48,366 bases of DNA from an uncultured Actinomycetes bacterium. GTDB taxonomy: Bacteria > Actinomycetota > Actinomycetes > Nanopelagicales > Nanopelagicaceae. The notes beneath the pieces are model-generated. The model was not told the origin of the DNA. It worked only from the letters and a program-made list of their open reading frames with translations, and did not search any database. The stretch is from assembly GCA_903933585.1 (NCBI GenBank), contig CAIZKO010000076.1:1-48366 (forward strand), written 5' to 3'. This document shows positions 1-14,389 of the stretch, piece by piece; the first letter of the stretch is position 1, and each line of letters begins with the position of its first letter. The position numbers and the translations under genes were made by a program.

Positions 1-1
1 A

Positions 2-541
2 GTAACTCCGCATCATCTGATGCTCACCGACGATTTAGCGGAGAGCTACGATCCGGTTTATAAGGTGAATCCACCTCTACGCACCGCGGTCGATGTGCAA
101 GCGCTGCGCGAAGGTTTAGCGGATGGCACTATCGATATCGTTGCCACCGATCACGCTCCCCATCCGGCAGAAGATAAAGATTGCGAGTGGAGCGCTGCGG
201 CCTTTGGAATGATCGGGCTGGAGACCGCTCTATCAATCGTCGCCAAGGCAATGATTGAGACTGGCTTAATGGATTGGACAACGCTCGCGCAACGCATGTC
301 GACAACGCCCGCCGCGATTGGTGGTTATGAAGATCATGGTGCGATAACTGTAGGTAATTTCGCTAATTTCGTCGTAGTGGACCCGTCTGCTAATTGGAAG
401 GTAGATCGCAACAATCTCCTCTCCAGAAGTTCCAATACCCCTTTCCATGACTTCACTCTTCCGGCCAGCGTTGTTCACACCTTCTTCCGCGGAGTGCACG
501 TTCTCAAGGATGGTCAACTGACGGGATTAAAATATGAGTAA
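2..541 (+). CDS. pyrC: Dihydroorotase, C-terminal part (truncated by window start)
   Basis: Frame is open upstream of ATG at 20 (VTPHHLMLTDD...); motifs TPHH and DIVATDHAPH typical of dihydroorotase; lies directly before carA. Confidence 0.93.
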   Translation, partial: VTPHHLMLTDDLAESYDPVYKVNPPLRTAVDVQALREGLADGTIDIVATDHAPHPAEDKDCEWSAAAFGMIGLETALSIVAKAMIETGLMDWTTLAQRMSTTPAAIGGYEDHGAITVGNFANFVVVDPSANWKVDRNNLLSRSSNTPFHDFTLPASVVHTFFRGVHVLKDGQLTGLKYE

Positions 542-1653
542 AGCATTTTTAGTACTTGATGATGGGACCATCTTTGAGGGCGAGAGTTGGGCTTGTAGCG
601 GAGAAGCCTTCGGAGAAGCGGTCTTCTCGACAGGAATGACTGGGTATCAAGAGACCTTGACTGATCCTTCGTATCACAAACAGATTGTCATAATGACCGC
701 TCCGCACATAGGTAATACCGGAATGAATGACATCGACAAGGAGTCTGAGAAGATCTGGGTCGCTGGCTTTGTGGTTCGCAATCCCTCTCCACGCGTAAGC
801 AATTGGCGGTCTCAATACTCGCTAGAGAGCTCACTCTCTGAAGCAGGAGTTGTAGGAATTCAAGGAGTGGATACGCGCGCAATTACTCGTCACCTGCGCG
901 ACCGAGGTGCGATGCGGATGGGAATCTTCTCCGAGACGACTTTGACGCGTTCTGAAATGATCATCAAGGTACGCGCCACTGACGCTATGGCGGGCGCCTT
1001 CCTAGCTAACGACGTGACGACGAAAGAGAAATACGTGGTTAGCCCTCCCGCTGGAACCGAGGTGCGCTTTCGCGTCGCGGCGATTGATTTAGGTATAAAA
1101 AATGCAACCCCTAGATCAATGTCAGAAAGAGGTATTGAAGTAACGGTCTATCCCCTTAGCACAACGGCCGAAGAGATTAAGGCGTCGCACCCTGATGGGC
1201 TCTTCATCTCAAACGGTCCGGGAGATCCGGCGACCATGACCCAAGTTGTCGATCTCGTACGGGAATTTTTGACTGATGAAATACCAACCTTTGGAATCTG
1301 CTTCGGCCACCAAATTTTGGGTCGCGCTTTGGGTTTTGACACTTATAAGTTGCCTTTCGGCCACCGCGGAATCAACCAACCCGTAAAGAATTTGCAGAGT
1401 GGAAGAATCGAGATCACAGCACATAATCATGGCTTTGCCGTAGCAGCTCCATTAGAGGGAAATTTCCATACCGCCTTCGGCGCGGGTCATGTGAGCCACA
1501 TCTGTCTCAATGATGGCGTCGTCGAGGGACTTGAATTAATCGAGCGTCCAGCATTCAGCGTTCAGTACCACCCCGAATCCGCAGCCGGCCCTCATGATGC
1601 CGCATACCTCTTCGACCACTTCGTAGAGCTGATGAGTAAGGCAAAGGTTAAAA

Positions 1654-1661
<8 letters not shown>
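534..1661 (+). CDS. carA: Carbamoyl-phosphate synthase small subunit
   Basis: [27 protein letters not shown] and [11 protein letters not shown] class I glutamine amidotransferase motifs; followed by carB. Confidence 0.97.
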
Positions 1662-4916
<3,255 letters not shown>

Positions 4917-4920
<4 letters not shown>

Positions 4921-5765
4921 TCAACTCAAAAGCCGTTCAACTCTCTGCAGAGGTTGTCTCAAATAAGAAAGTCGGCGCGTATCACCACATGGTCTTTGCG
5001 GTCGGTGATATGGCGGCCAGCTGCCGTCCTGGAAATTTCGTTGCAATATCAGTTGGTGGAGCCAGCTCCTCGCTGATATTGCGCCGTGCCTTCGCAATAT
5101 ATCGTGCATCTCTCCGATCCGATGGAATGGGTTTGCTGGAATTAGTGATAGCTCCACAAGGCAGTGGAAGTAAGTGGTTGGTCGCGCAAGAACCCGGCGA
5201 TCGTGTTGATCTTATCGCCCCTCTTGGTACATCTTTCGGCATTCCCAAAGAGCCTATCAACGCCCTTTTGGTCGGCGGAGGATATGGTTCTGCACCACTT
5301 TTTTCACTCGCTGAAACTTTGAAGTCGCGCGGATGCCGGGTCGATATGGTCCTTGGGGCCAGCACTGCGGGCAAGATTTATGCACCACTCGAGGGAAAGC
5401 GTTCCGTCAATTCTCTGACAATTACCACCGACGACGGCAGCGCAGGGATAGCGGGGCGCGTGAGCGATGTGCTACCGAAACTTATTGCTGAACATGACGT
5501 AGATGTGATCTACTCGTGCGGGCCGATGGCGATGTTAGAAGCCATCACGTTGATTTCGCAAAGAACCGATGTGCTTCATCAGTGTTCTGTCGAGGAGTCT
5601 ATGGCCTGCGGTATTGGAGTGTGCATGACCTGCGTTCTTCCCGTCGAAGGCGAAGACGGAGTCATTCGTATGACTCGAAGTTGCGTCGAGGGTCCAGTCA
5701 TGGATGGCAACAAAGTACTCTGGAACACATCCCGTGAGATTCCAGATGGGGTGTGGGGAAAATGA
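4917..5765 (+). CDS. pyrK: Dihydroorotate dehydrogenase B electron transfer subunit
   Basis: FAD/NAD oxidoreductase fold; C-terminal 2Fe-2S cysteines in [21 protein letters not shown]...SCVEGPV; precedes pyrD; ATGA overlap with carB. Confidence 0.92.
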
Positions 5766-6694
5766 GTATTAACTTCAGCACCTCGATCGGCGGTGCGTTC
5801 TTCGCTAATCCTATTTTCACGGCCTCTGGATGTGCCGGTTCAGGCAAAGAACTATCACATTTCTTTCCACTCACCTCGCTAGGCGCGGTAGTCACCAAGT
5901 CGATCATGGTAAAACCACGTAGCGGGCGTGCGACACCGCGCATGGCCGAGACGCCTAGTGGAATGTTGAACTCGATTGGATTGCAGGGTCCAGGAATTGA
6001 CCTATTCCTTGAGAACGATATCCCTTGGTTACGCGAGCAAGGCGCACGGATTATCGTAAGTATCGCGGGGGAGAGCGTCGAGGACTATGCGGTACTTGCC
6101 CGTAAATTACGTAACGTTGTAGGCATAAGCGCGCTGGAGGTCAACATCTCCTGTCCAAATGTGGAAAATAGAGGGCAAGTTTTCGCCTGCCATCCAGATA
6201 CTGCAGCTGCCGCTATCGCTGCGGTACGGCGAAATATTGGCGGAGAGTTGCCGATCATTGCGAAACTCTCACCCGATGTGACGGATATAACCGCTATCGC
6301 AGATAGCGTCATCGTAGCGGGCGCAGATGGCCTTGCACTTATAAATACCCTGTTGGGCATGGTCATCGACACCACTTCCATGCTGCCTAAGTTATCGCAG
6401 AAGACCGGGGGACTTTCAGGCCCAGCGATTCGCCCCATCGCAGTACGCGCGATCTATCAGGTGCGGGCCGCTTTTCCTAAGATTCCCATTGTCGGAATGG
6501 GTGGAGTCACCAATGGTCGCGACGCCTTCGAGCTTGTCCTTGCGGGCGCAGATGCGGTTTCAATTGGAACGGCTACCTTCGGCAATCCGATGGCGGCTAT
6601 GACAATCAAGAACGAACTAGAGGAACTCTGCGAAGCGCGTGGATTTAATTCATTCTCAGATGCAGTTAGTTACGCCCACAGAGTGGAGGCATAA
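5753..6694 (+). CDS. pyrD: Dihydroorotate dehydrogenase, class 1B type
   Basis: LEVNISCPNVENRGQVFACHPD, INTLLGM, GGLSGPAIRPIAVR, IVGMGGV motifs of PyrDB. Confidence 0.94.
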   Translation: MGKMSINFSTSIGGAFFANPIFTASGCAGSGKELSHFFPLTSLGAVVTKSIMVKPRSGRATPRMAETPSGMLNSIGLQGPGIDLFLENDIPWLREQGARIIVSIAGESVEDYAVLARKLRNVVGISALEVNISCPNVENRGQVFACHPDTAAAAIAAVRRNIGGELPIIAKLSPDVTDITAIADSVIVAGADGLALINTLLGMVIDTTSMLPKLSQKTGGLSGPAIRPIAVRAIYQVRAAFPKIPIVGMGGVTNGRDAFELVLAGADAVSIGTATFGNPMAAMTIKNELEELCEARGFNSFSDAVSYAHRVEA

Positions 6695-7398
6695 TGTCAA
6701 CCCTTAATTCGCCCATCATATTGGCGCTAGACACCGATGAACTTGAAACTGCAATTCAGTGGATCGAAGCTACCGCTGGTAGCGTCGACGTATATAAGGT
6801 TGGGCTGGAATTCTTTCTCAAACATGGCGCTGCGGGCCTGCGTGAATTACGAAATACCAGCAACTTTGAACTCTTTTTAGATCTCAAACTACATGACATC
6901 CCCAATACCGTGGCCGGTGCGGTGCGATCCGTTCGCGATTTACAACCGCGTTTTCTCACACTGCATGCTGCAGGCGGGGCGGCAATGATTAAAGCGGCGG
7001 CCGAGGCTGGACCTACCATATCGATTACGGCCGTAACCGTGTTAACGTCGCTCAATCAAGCAGAATTGTCGACTATGGGAATAGCTCTAACCCCATTAGA
7101 TTTCGCGGTTTCTCTCGCAGATAATGCGGTCGCGTCAGGGGCTCGCTCAATCGTCTGCTCTCCAATGGAAGTGGCAGCAATTCGCAGTGCAGTTGGAAGT
7201 GGAGTAAAAATTATTACTCCCGGCGTTCGACCCGCCGACTCCGAACTTGGAGATCAGAGCCGAACAATGACCCCGCGCGAGGCCATTGTTGCTGGTGCTG
7301 ATTTTCTCGTAATAGGTAGGCCCATAACTTCGTACTATGCGCGATCTCCACAAGCGATGCGTGAGAGATCTCAACAAATTTTGGAATCCCTCTCTTGA
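6694..7398 (+). CDS. pyrF: Orotidine 5'-phosphate decarboxylase (type 1)
   Basis: LFLDLKLHDIPNTV active-site motif; ITPGVRP; pyr cluster context. Confidence 0.95.
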   Translation: MSTLNSPIILALDTDELETAIQWIEATAGSVDVYKVGLEFFLKHGAAGLRELRNTSNFELFLDLKLHDIPNTVAGAVRSVRDLQPRFLTLHAAGGAAMIKAAAEAGPTISITAVTVLTSLNQAELSTMGIALTPLDFAVSLADNAVASGARSIVCSPMEVAAIRSAVGSGVKIITPGVRPADSELGDQSRTMTPREAIVAGADFLVIGRPITSYYARSPQAMRERSQQILESLS

Positions 7399-8270
7399 CA
7401 CCCACGCCTCCGCCGCAACTTTCAGTAGCCCAGCGGCAGGCCGCCCTGGAAAAGGCGAAAATTTCTCGGCAAGAGCGCGCCGAGGTGAAGCGATTGATAA
7501 CACTGGGGGAGATCAACATATTCGATGCAATAAACGATCCGCGCGAATCAATTCGTCGCATGAAGGTGATAGAGCTACTCTCAGCAATTCCCGGAGTGGG
7601 CAAGGCGCGCGCTACTTTAATCATGGAGCGTCGGAATATCTCGCCTACCCGTAGAATCGGTGGCCTAGGGCATCTGCAATTAAAAGCGTTGGGAAAGGAG
7701 TTGGCTGTGGCGAAGGTGGATCCAATCCGCGGAAAACTGATAGTCATCTCTGGTCCCGGCGGAGTCGGCAAGAGCACCATCACCGCACAACTACGGAACG
7801 ACCCTAGATTTTGGATCAGCGTCTCCGCCACCACCCGAGACCCTCGACCCGGCGAGCGCGAAGGTGTCGACTACCTCTTTCTTACCCCAGAGAAATTTCA
7901 GGAGATGATTGAAACCGGAGAGTTTTTAGAGTGGGCTGAATTTGCCGGAAATCGTTACGGAACCCCGCGCGCTCCAGTAGAAGAGTGGCGCACGCTAGGA
8001 AAGCACGTGATCTTGGAGATCGAAATAGATGGGGCCCGACAGGTCCGATCTCGTGAGGCGGGGGCTACCTTGATCTTTATCGCGCCTCCTTCCTGGGAGG
8101 AGCTCGTCCGACGCCTTACCAGTAGAGGCACAGACTCCCCAGAGCGGCGCGCCGCCCGCCTAGCCCTTGCTGAGCAAGAGATGGCCGCAGCGAGCGAATT
8201 CGATGCAATTCTCGTAAATGATGACGTCGAGGGTTTGATCGAGCAACTGGTATCCTTGGCGACTGCTTAA
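7395..8270 (+). CDS. gmk: Actinobacterial integration host factor (mIHF) domain fused to guanylate kinase
   Basis: TTG start overlapping the pyrF stop; N-terminal ~100 aa match mIHF (MKVIELLSAIPGVGKARATLIMERRNISPTRRIGGLG); C-terminal part matches Gmk (VISGPGGVGKST, SATTRDPRPGEREGVDYLFL). Single uninterrupted frame. Confidence 0.9.
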   Translation: MTPTPPPQLSVAQRQAALEKAKISRQERAEVKRLITLGEINIFDAINDPRESIRRMKVIELLSAIPGVGKARATLIMERRNISPTRRIGGLGHLQLKALGKELAVAKVDPIRGKLIVISGPGGVGKSTITAQLRNDPRFWISVSATTRDPRPGEREGVDYLFLTPEKFQEMIETGEFLEWAEFAGNRYGTPRAPVEEWRTLGKHVILEIEIDGARQVRSREAGATLIFIAPPSWEELVRRLTSRGTDSPERRAARLALAEQEMAAASEFDAILVNDDVEGLIEQLVSLATA

Positions 8271-8291
8271 CTGACGAATAGAGGGACACAC

Positions 8292-8582
8292 ATGTCTGCT
8301 GAACTTACCGATGGAATCACCCATCCTTCGATCGATGAACTTCTCGATGCTGCTGGATCTAAGTACAGCCTCGTTCTCTACGCTGCCAAGCGCGCCCGCC
8401 AGATCAACGCTTACTACTCCCAATTGGGAGAGGGTCTACTTGAGTATGTAGGACCACTCGTTGAAACCTATGTACACGAGAAGCCACTCTCAATCGCACT
8501 CCGCGAAATTAATCAGGGCCTTCTCACCATTGAGAATTTGGAACCTGTCGCTGAGGCCACGAGCTCAGAAGTTTCTGCTTAA
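8292..8582 (+). CDS. rpoZ: DNA-directed RNA polymerase omega subunit
   Basis: [30 protein letters not shown]; downstream of gmk. Confidence 0.95.
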   Translation: MSAELTDGITHPSIDELLDAAGSKYSLVLYAAKRARQINAYYSQLGEGLLEYVGPLVETYVHEKPLSIALREINQGLLTIENLEPVAEATSSEVSA

Positions 8583-8592
8583 ATAGAAGAAG

Positions 8593-9801
8593 ATGTATCC
8601 ACGCGGGCGTGAAATCGTCCTCGGTGTATCCGGGGGAATTTCGGCCTATAAATCCTGCGATCTGCTACGCAGGTTACAAGATCTCGGCTTCTTAATTACA
8701 GTCATCCCCACCCGATCAAGTCTCAATTTTGTCGGACTTTCAACCTGGGAGGCTCTCTCTGGACGCCCGGTTCCCACCGAACTTTGGAACAACGTTCATC
8801 AGGTTCCACATATCGCTCTAGCGAAGCAAGCCGATGCCATACTCGTTGCTCCTGCGACTGCAGACATCATGGCAAAAGTTGCAACCGGTATCGCCGATGA
8901 TCTCTTAACCAATGTCATTCTCGCCAGCACCGTCCCTTTGATCTTTGTACCTGCAATGCACTCCGAGATGTGGCTTAACTCCGCAACACAGGCAAATGTG
9001 CAACTTCTTCGAAGCCGCGGTCACCTCGTCATTGAACCCGACTCCGGAAAACTCACCAGCGGGGATGTAGGCGTTGGCAGATATCCTGATAGTTCAAAGA
9101 TAGTCGATTGCCTGACCACAACGCTGCAAAGTCGCGCCGATCTTCGTGGCCGCTCCGTATTAATTAGTACCGGCGGAACGCGAGAGGCGATCGACCCGGT
9201 CCGCTTTATCGGTAACAACTCCTCCGGTCGGCAAGGTTATGCCTTGGCTTATGCAGCCGTTGCACGTGGAGCACAGGTCACGCTAGTAGCCGCGAACTGC
9301 GAGATCGCCGATATTGAGGGAGTCAAAACGGTACACGTCACGACAGCGCTTGAGATGCAAGCTGCTCTGGAATCTCACTTCGAAAGCGCGGATGTCGTAA
9401 TCATGGCCGCTGCGGTCGCTGATGTTCGTCCCAGCGTCTTTAATTCGACCAAGATCGCTAAGGAGGATCTCTCGGCGATCCCCGTAGTTAAAAATCCAGA
9501 TATCACCAAGGAGCTTTCTCGGCGAAAGAGTTCCCAGATCATGGTCGGCTTCGCGGCTCAGACCGCCGAATCAAGAGCCGAGGGGTTGGCGCTGGCATCT
9601 GCAAAGATGAAAGATAAGGGGCTAGATCTAGTTTATTTCAATGATGTATCTGGCGGTGCGATTTTCGGCTCAGACAAAACGGCAGGAGTCATCTTGACTG
9701 CCACAGGTGATACCTACGAGTTTAACTCTGGACTTAAAGTGACACTCGCCAACAGGATTCTAGATTTGGTCTGCGATAAGTTAAGTTATCCCAATGACTA
9801 A
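8593..9801 (+). CDS. coaBC: Bifunctional phosphopantothenoylcysteine decarboxylase / phosphopantothenate-cysteine ligase
   Basis: [52 protein letters not shown]. Confidence 0.96.
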   Translation: MYPRGREIVLGVSGGISAYKSCDLLRRLQDLGFLITVIPTRSSLNFVGLSTWEALSGRPVPTELWNNVHQVPHIALAKQADAILVAPATADIMAKVATGIADDLLTNVILASTVPLIFVPAMHSEMWLNSATQANVQLLRSRGHLVIEPDSGKLTSGDVGVGRYPDSSKIVDCLTTTLQSRADLRGRSVLISTGGTREAIDPVRFIGNNSSGRQGYALAYAAVARGAQVTLVAANCEIADIEGVKTVHVTTALEMQAALESHFESADVVIMAAAVADVRPSVFNSTKIAKEDLSAIPVVKNPDITKELSRRKSSQIMVGFAAQTAESRAEGLALASAKMKDKGLDLVYFNDVSGGAIFGSDKTAGVILTATGDTYEFNSGLKVTLANRILDLVCDKLSYPND

Positions 9802-10987
9802 GCGACTATTCACCTCCGAGTCCGTTACCGAAGGCCATCCCGACAAGATGGCAGATCAAATTTCCGATGCGATCCTCGACTCGCTTCTTAGCCAAGATGC
9901 CAAGAGTCGGGTAGCAGTCGAAACCCTCATCACCACTGGGCAGGTCCATGTCGCCGGTGAAGTCACGACCAAGGGCTACGCCGATGTTATGGGTATCGTT
10001 CGCGACACCGTGCTTGAAATTGGTTATGACTCATCTGCTAAGGGCTTCGACGGTAATTCGTGCGGAGTTTCAATCTCTCTCGGTCAGCAATCAAGCGATA
10101 TCGCCCAAGGCGTCAACTCTGCAATGGAGAACCGCATTTCATCTTCCATCGACCCGCTCGATGCACAAGGTGCGGGAGATCAAGGCTTGATGTTCGGATA
10201 TGCCTGCGAAGATACCCCAGAACTGATGCCAATTCCTATCTCCTTAGCTCATCAATTGGCGCAGAAACTCTCCTCGGTACGTAAATCAGGCGAGTTAGAT
10301 TACCTCCGCCCAGATGGAAAGACTCAGGTCACGATTGAATACGATGGCGACCGTCCAGTAGCTCTCAACACCATCGTCATCTCCTCGCAACATGCTGCGC
10401 ACGTGGATATCGATAGCGTTTTAGCGCCAGATGTCGAGCGTTTGGTAATCCGTCCGGTTCTAGCTGGACTGGCATTAGATCATTCAAATGTACGTATCCT
10501 GATTAACCCCACGGGGCGCTTTGTAACTGGCGGGCCGATGGGCGATGCTGGATTAACTGGCCGGAAGATCATCGTTGATACTTACGGGGGAATGGCGCGC
10601 CATGGTGGCGGAGCATTCTCTGGAAAAGATCCTTCCAAGGTCGATCGTTCGGCTGCTTATGCAATGCGTTGGGTGGCGAAGAATGTCGTCGCCGCCGGAC
10701 TCGCCTCTCGCTGCGAAGTTCAGGTCGCTTACGCTATTGGAAAAGCACAACCAGTCGGGCTCTTCGTCGAGTGCTTCGGTACCGAAAAGATCCCAGTTCT
10801 GCAGATTGAAGCGGCGATCGAAACGGTCTTCGATCTACGTCCAGCTGCTCTCATCAGAGATTTAGATCTGCTCCGCCCTATCTATCAAAAAACCGCAAGC
10901 TATGGACACTTCGGACGTGAACTTCCCGCTTTTACATGGGAGAAGAGTGATCGAAGTGCTCTCCTGCAAAAGGCCGTTAAGGGTTAA
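9794..10987 (+). CDS. metK: S-adenosylmethionine synthase
   Basis: [55 protein letters not shown]. Confidence 0.98.
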   Translation: MTKRLFTSESVTEGHPDKMADQISDAILDSLLSQDAKSRVAVETLITTGQVHVAGEVTTKGYADVMGIVRDTVLEIGYDSSAKGFDGNSCGVSISLGQQSSDIAQGVNSAMENRISSSIDPLDAQGAGDQGLMFGYACEDTPELMPIPISLAHQLAQKLSSVRKSGELDYLRPDGKTQVTIEYDGDRPVALNTIVISSQHAAHVDIDSVLAPDVERLVIRPVLAGLALDHSNVRILINPTGRFVTGGPMGDAGLTGRKIIVDTYGGMARHGGGAFSGKDPSKVDRSAAYAMRWVAKNVVAAGLASRCEVQVAYAIGKAQPVGLFVECFGTEKIPVLQIEAAIETVFDLRPAALIRDLDLLRPIYQKTASYGHFGRELPAFTWEKSDRSALLQKAVKG

Positions 10988-10993
10988 TTCGAC

Positions 10994-12877
10994 GTGGCTG
11001 CAGTAAAGCCACTCAAACTGCGCCGAGAGAAGGTGCAGAGTTTTCGCCCGCGTGCTTCATCAAATCCCATCGCCCGTGTACTCGTTGACCACCAGATTGT
11101 TCATCTGGAACAAGTGTATGACTATGAGGTCCCTGAACTATTTGATGCAACCGCATCCATAGGCGCACTCGTTGAAGTGGAATTCGGCCATATTCTCACA
11201 CAGGGTGTGATTCTTGAGAGGCGAGAGACTTCAGAGAGCGCCGGTAATCTCAAGGAGATACTCAAGGTGCTGAGCATCGAGCCATATGTTTTACCTGATC
11301 AGTTAGCAAACATTGATACCGCCGCAGCCTTGTATGGTGCCAAGCCGTGGGATTTTTTGCGAAGGTGTGTTCCACCATTTTCTAAGGTGGGTGAGCGGAA
11401 TTTTCGAAGTAACCCAACCCTGCCAGAGGGTAAGGTGATATCTAATATCTCGCTCCCGGAATCTTTACTAGCGATATTGCAGGGTTCAACCAGACTCACC
11501 TGCGCCATTGAGCTTCCTCCTTCTGCACCATATTGGAATCTGGTAGCAGCTATTGCTCTCGAGCGAAGCCACAATGCTTCAGTACTCGTGTTACTTCCCA
11601 ACGAAAGGGAGATGTCTCTTCTCGAGACCGCGTTCCACGAATTTGGCTGCCCTCTCATAGTTATTGCGAGCACGGCTGGTAAGAGTGATCGCTATCAAAA
11701 CTATCTCAAAAGCCGCTCCGCAACACCCGTGATTGTTTTAGGCACAAGAAGTTCAGTACTGCACTCTCTCTCACCAGAGGCAACTGTGCTAGTCGTGGAC
11801 GATATGGATGAGTCACACTACGAACGCCACAGTCCCACCTGGAACACCCGCGATCTGATCAAATTGCGAGAGGATGATCTCTCGGTTATTTATCTCAGCA
11901 CTTCAATTGGCTTAGAAACCGCCCGTCGAGTTTCACATCACTCGTTGCCCCTCTATCGATTCCCAGCATCGCAACCACCTCGATTTCACAGCGCAAGCTC
12001 TCCCCAGGGGAGCGACTATTTTTCGATCATCCGTGAAGGACTCACCAAAGGCGCTGTTCTGGTTAGCGTCGGTGCGACCGGATATGTGACTTCATTCTCC
12101 TGCCAGAAGTGTCGCAACATCGCTCTCTGCTCTTGCGGTGGGAAGCTCTATTTTCCGGCCCGTGGGGTAACGCCTCGCTGTGCAACGTGCGACACTGAAT
12201 ATATAGAGTGGTGCTGCCCGTGGTGTCAGGAGAGCAAACCCCGAATAGTGAAGAGCGGGGTAATCCGCAGGGCAGAGGAGTTCGGACGCGCCTTTCCGCG
12301 CTATTCCATACTGACTTCATCTGCATCCAACCCCATTGCCCAATTACCAGAGGGAGTGCATTTAGTTCTTAGCACCCCAGGGGTGGAGCCGCGCGGAGAG
12401 TACGCAGCGATTATATTTCTAGATTTGGAAGGTCGACTACTTCGTACAACGCTGCGAGCGACAGAGGAGTTGCGACTGCATATCTGCAGATCGCTCTCCA
12501 TGCTACGCCATGGTGAAGACGCCTACTTTGCGCTACCTCCATCAGATCCCTTCTTGCAATCAATTTTGCGGGGGAAGCCCTTGGGGGCGGCGGAGCGCGA
12601 AGTTGATGAACGAGATGGCGCCCACCTTCCTCCAAACTATTGCGCATTGCTCGTTTCTGGAGAGCGCGTAGAGAATGTGAAAGTTCTCCTCGCCAACGTT
12701 TCTCAGATTGAACTGCTCGGCCCCTTTCTTAGGGAAGGAAAGAAGACCATCCTGGTGAAAGCGCCACTCGAAAGTCAGCTCGAGATTGTGCGACTCCTCT
12801 CTCATGTAAATCGTGTCAATAGCATGCGTAAAGAGCCACTTCTGAGCTATCAGATCAACCCGTATTCTCTGAATTGA
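10994..12877 (+). CDS. priA: Probable primosomal protein N' (PriA), helicase motifs degenerate
   Basis: GTG start; position between metK and def; N-terminal DNA-binding domain; Cys-rich CQKCRNIALCSC...CATCDTEYIEWCCPWC; no recognisable Walker A. Confidence 0.85.
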   Translation: MAAVKPLKLRREKVQSFRPRASSNPIARVLVDHQIVHLEQVYDYEVPELFDATASIGALVEVEFGHILTQGVILERRETSESAGNLKEILKVLSIEPYVLPDQLANIDTAAALYGAKPWDFLRRCVPPFSKVGERNFRSNPTLPEGKVISNISLPESLLAILQGSTRLTCAIELPPSAPYWNLVAAIALERSHNASVLVLLPNEREMSLLETAFHEFGCPLIVIASTAGKSDRYQNYLKSRSATPVIVLGTRSSVLHSLSPEATVLVVDDMDESHYERHSPTWNTRDLIKLREDDLSVIYLSTSIGLETARRVSHHSLPLYRFPASQPPRFHSASSPQGSDYFSIIREGLTKGAVLVSVGATGYVTSFSCQKCRNIALCSCGGKLYFPARGVTPRCATCDTEYIEWCCPWCQESKPRIVKSGVIRRAEEFGRAFPRYSILTSSASNPIAQLPEGVHLVLSTPGVEPRGEYAAIIFLDLEGRLLRTTLRATEELRLHICRSLSMLRHGEDAYFALPPSDPFLQSILRGKPLGAAEREVDERDGAHLPPNYCALLVSGERVENVKVLLANVSQIELLGPFLREGKKTILVKAPLESQLEIVRLLSHVNRVNSMRKEPLLSYQINPYSLN

Positions 12878-12901
12878 GCCACCCACTAGTAGACTGAGCA
12901 A

Positions 12902-13462
12902 ATGTCTATTCAGCCGATCCGCCTCTTTGGCGATCCAGTCCTGACGACGCCAGCCACACCCGTTGAGAGTTTTGATAAGGAGCTGCGCACCCTGGTCAAG
13001 GATTTAATGGAGACCATGCACGACGCACCTGGAGCCGGTTTAGCTGCGCCTCAGATCGGAGTACCCCTTCGGGTATTCGTCTGGGATGTTGATGATGTCG
13101 AAGGCCATCTGGTTAACCCCTCGCTGTCTCTGAGTGATGAACTTCAAGATGGCGAAGAAGGATGCCTATCCTTCCCCGACCTGCGATATGACACCCCTCG
13201 GGCGTTGCGAGTCGTGGCCCGCGGTTTCAACATGCACGGAGAGCCCATTGTCATAGAAGGCACCGAGTACCTCTCTCGCGCAATTCAACACGAAACCGAT
13301 CACCTCGATGGAATCCTCTTTATCGATCGTATGCCTACTGATGCCCGTAAATTGGCGATGAAGGAGATCCGCGAGAGCGAATGGTTTGGATCTGCTATTG
13401 CCCATGGTCGCGTACCCGTTATTAAGAGCTCCCCACATGCCACTCGTGGCTTAGGAATATAG
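12902..13462 (+). CDS. def: Peptide deformylase
   Basis: GAGLAAPQIGVPLRVFVWD, EEGCLSFPD, QHETDHLDGILFIDRM. Confidence 0.97.
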   Translation: MSIQPIRLFGDPVLTTPATPVESFDKELRTLVKDLMETMHDAPGAGLAAPQIGVPLRVFVWDVDDVEGHLVNPSLSLSDELQDGEEGCLSFPDLRYDTPRALRVVARGFNMHGEPIVIEGTEYLSRAIQHETDHLDGILFIDRMPTDARKLAMKEIRESEWFGSAIAHGRVPVIKSSPHATRGLGI

Positions 13463-13468
13463 GTCACC

Positions 13469-14389
13469 TTGCAGATATCAGTCGCTTCCTCCTCTCTCAT
13501 CGCTCTGCCAATCATCGAAGCGATTGTCGCCTCTGAACACACCCTCGCATCGGTTATAACGACACCGGACAAGAAGGTCGGTCGTGGACAGGTAGAAACA
13601 CCGACAGAATTGGCGCTCTGGAGTGAGCAACAGGGATACCTGGTAGCCAAGCCATTCGATACTCCGACCCTCAACCAGCATCTCTTGGCGGCACAGCCCC
13701 AACTCATTATTACGATTTCTTACGGACGGATGATCCCTGTCGAAGTGCTGCACGGGCCCAGGTTCGGTTGGCTCAACATCCACTTCTCCCTACTGCCACG
13801 TTGGCGCGGAGCAGCACCCGTTCAATGGGCGCTGATGGAAGGAGATTCCGTTACAGGTATCTCGATTTTCAAACTCGACAAGGGGATGGATACCGGCCCG
13901 GTATACCTCCAAGAAGAGGTCGAGATCGGACCCTCTGACACGACGAGCGACCTTTTAGATCGTATGAGCAAATTGGCGGGAATGCGGATTATGAATGTCG
14001 TAGCCGAAATCCGCAAAGGAGTTAAACCGACAGCGCAACCGAATGCTGGAATTGTGCTTGCTCCTAAAATCTCAAAGGAGATGGCGAAGTTGGATTGGAG
14101 CCTTGGCGCTGATGCAATCATGCGCAAAGTCCGCGCCCTCGACGATCGTCCAGGTACCTGGACCACCTTCAATGACGAAAGGATTGCAGTACACCGACTT
14201 TCAGAATCACTTCTGCCAAATACCCTCAAGAAACCTGGCGAGATTGCTCTCGTGGAAAGTTCACTATTGATCCGATGCCAAGACAGCACCTTAGAGATTT
14301 CCGAGGTTACTCCTGCCGGCAAGAAGCGGATGAAGGGAAGTGACTTCGCTCGCGGTGCACACCTTGTTGGTGGAGAGCGTTTCGAGTAG
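13469..14389 (+). CDS. fmt: Methionyl-tRNA formyltransferase
   Basis: TTG start; NIHFSLLPRWRGAAPVQWALMEGD; follows def. Confidence 0.96.
   Translation: MQISVASSSLIALPIIEAIVASEHTLASVITTPDKKVGRGQVETPTELALWSEQQGYLVAKPFDTPTLNQHLLAAQPQLIITISYGRMIPVEVLHGPRFGWLNIHFSLLPRWRGAAPVQWALMEGDSVTGISIFKLDKGMDTGPVYLQEEVEIGPSDTTSDLLDRMSKLAGMRIMNVVAEIRKGVKPTAQPNAGIVLAPKISKEMAKLDWSLGADAIMRKVRALDDRPGTWTTFNDERIAVHRLSESLLPNTLKKPGEIALVESSLLIRCQDSTLEISEVTPAGKKRMKGSDFARGAHLVGGERFE

Noticed and set aside
7214-7834. 206-aa antisense ORF opposite pyrF/gmk
   Set aside because: Opposite strong conserved CDS on the + strand; composition typical of shadow ORFs, no family motifs.
13822-14322. 166-aa antisense ORF opposite fmt
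   Set aside because: Shadow ORF of a well-supported gene, no recognisable domain.
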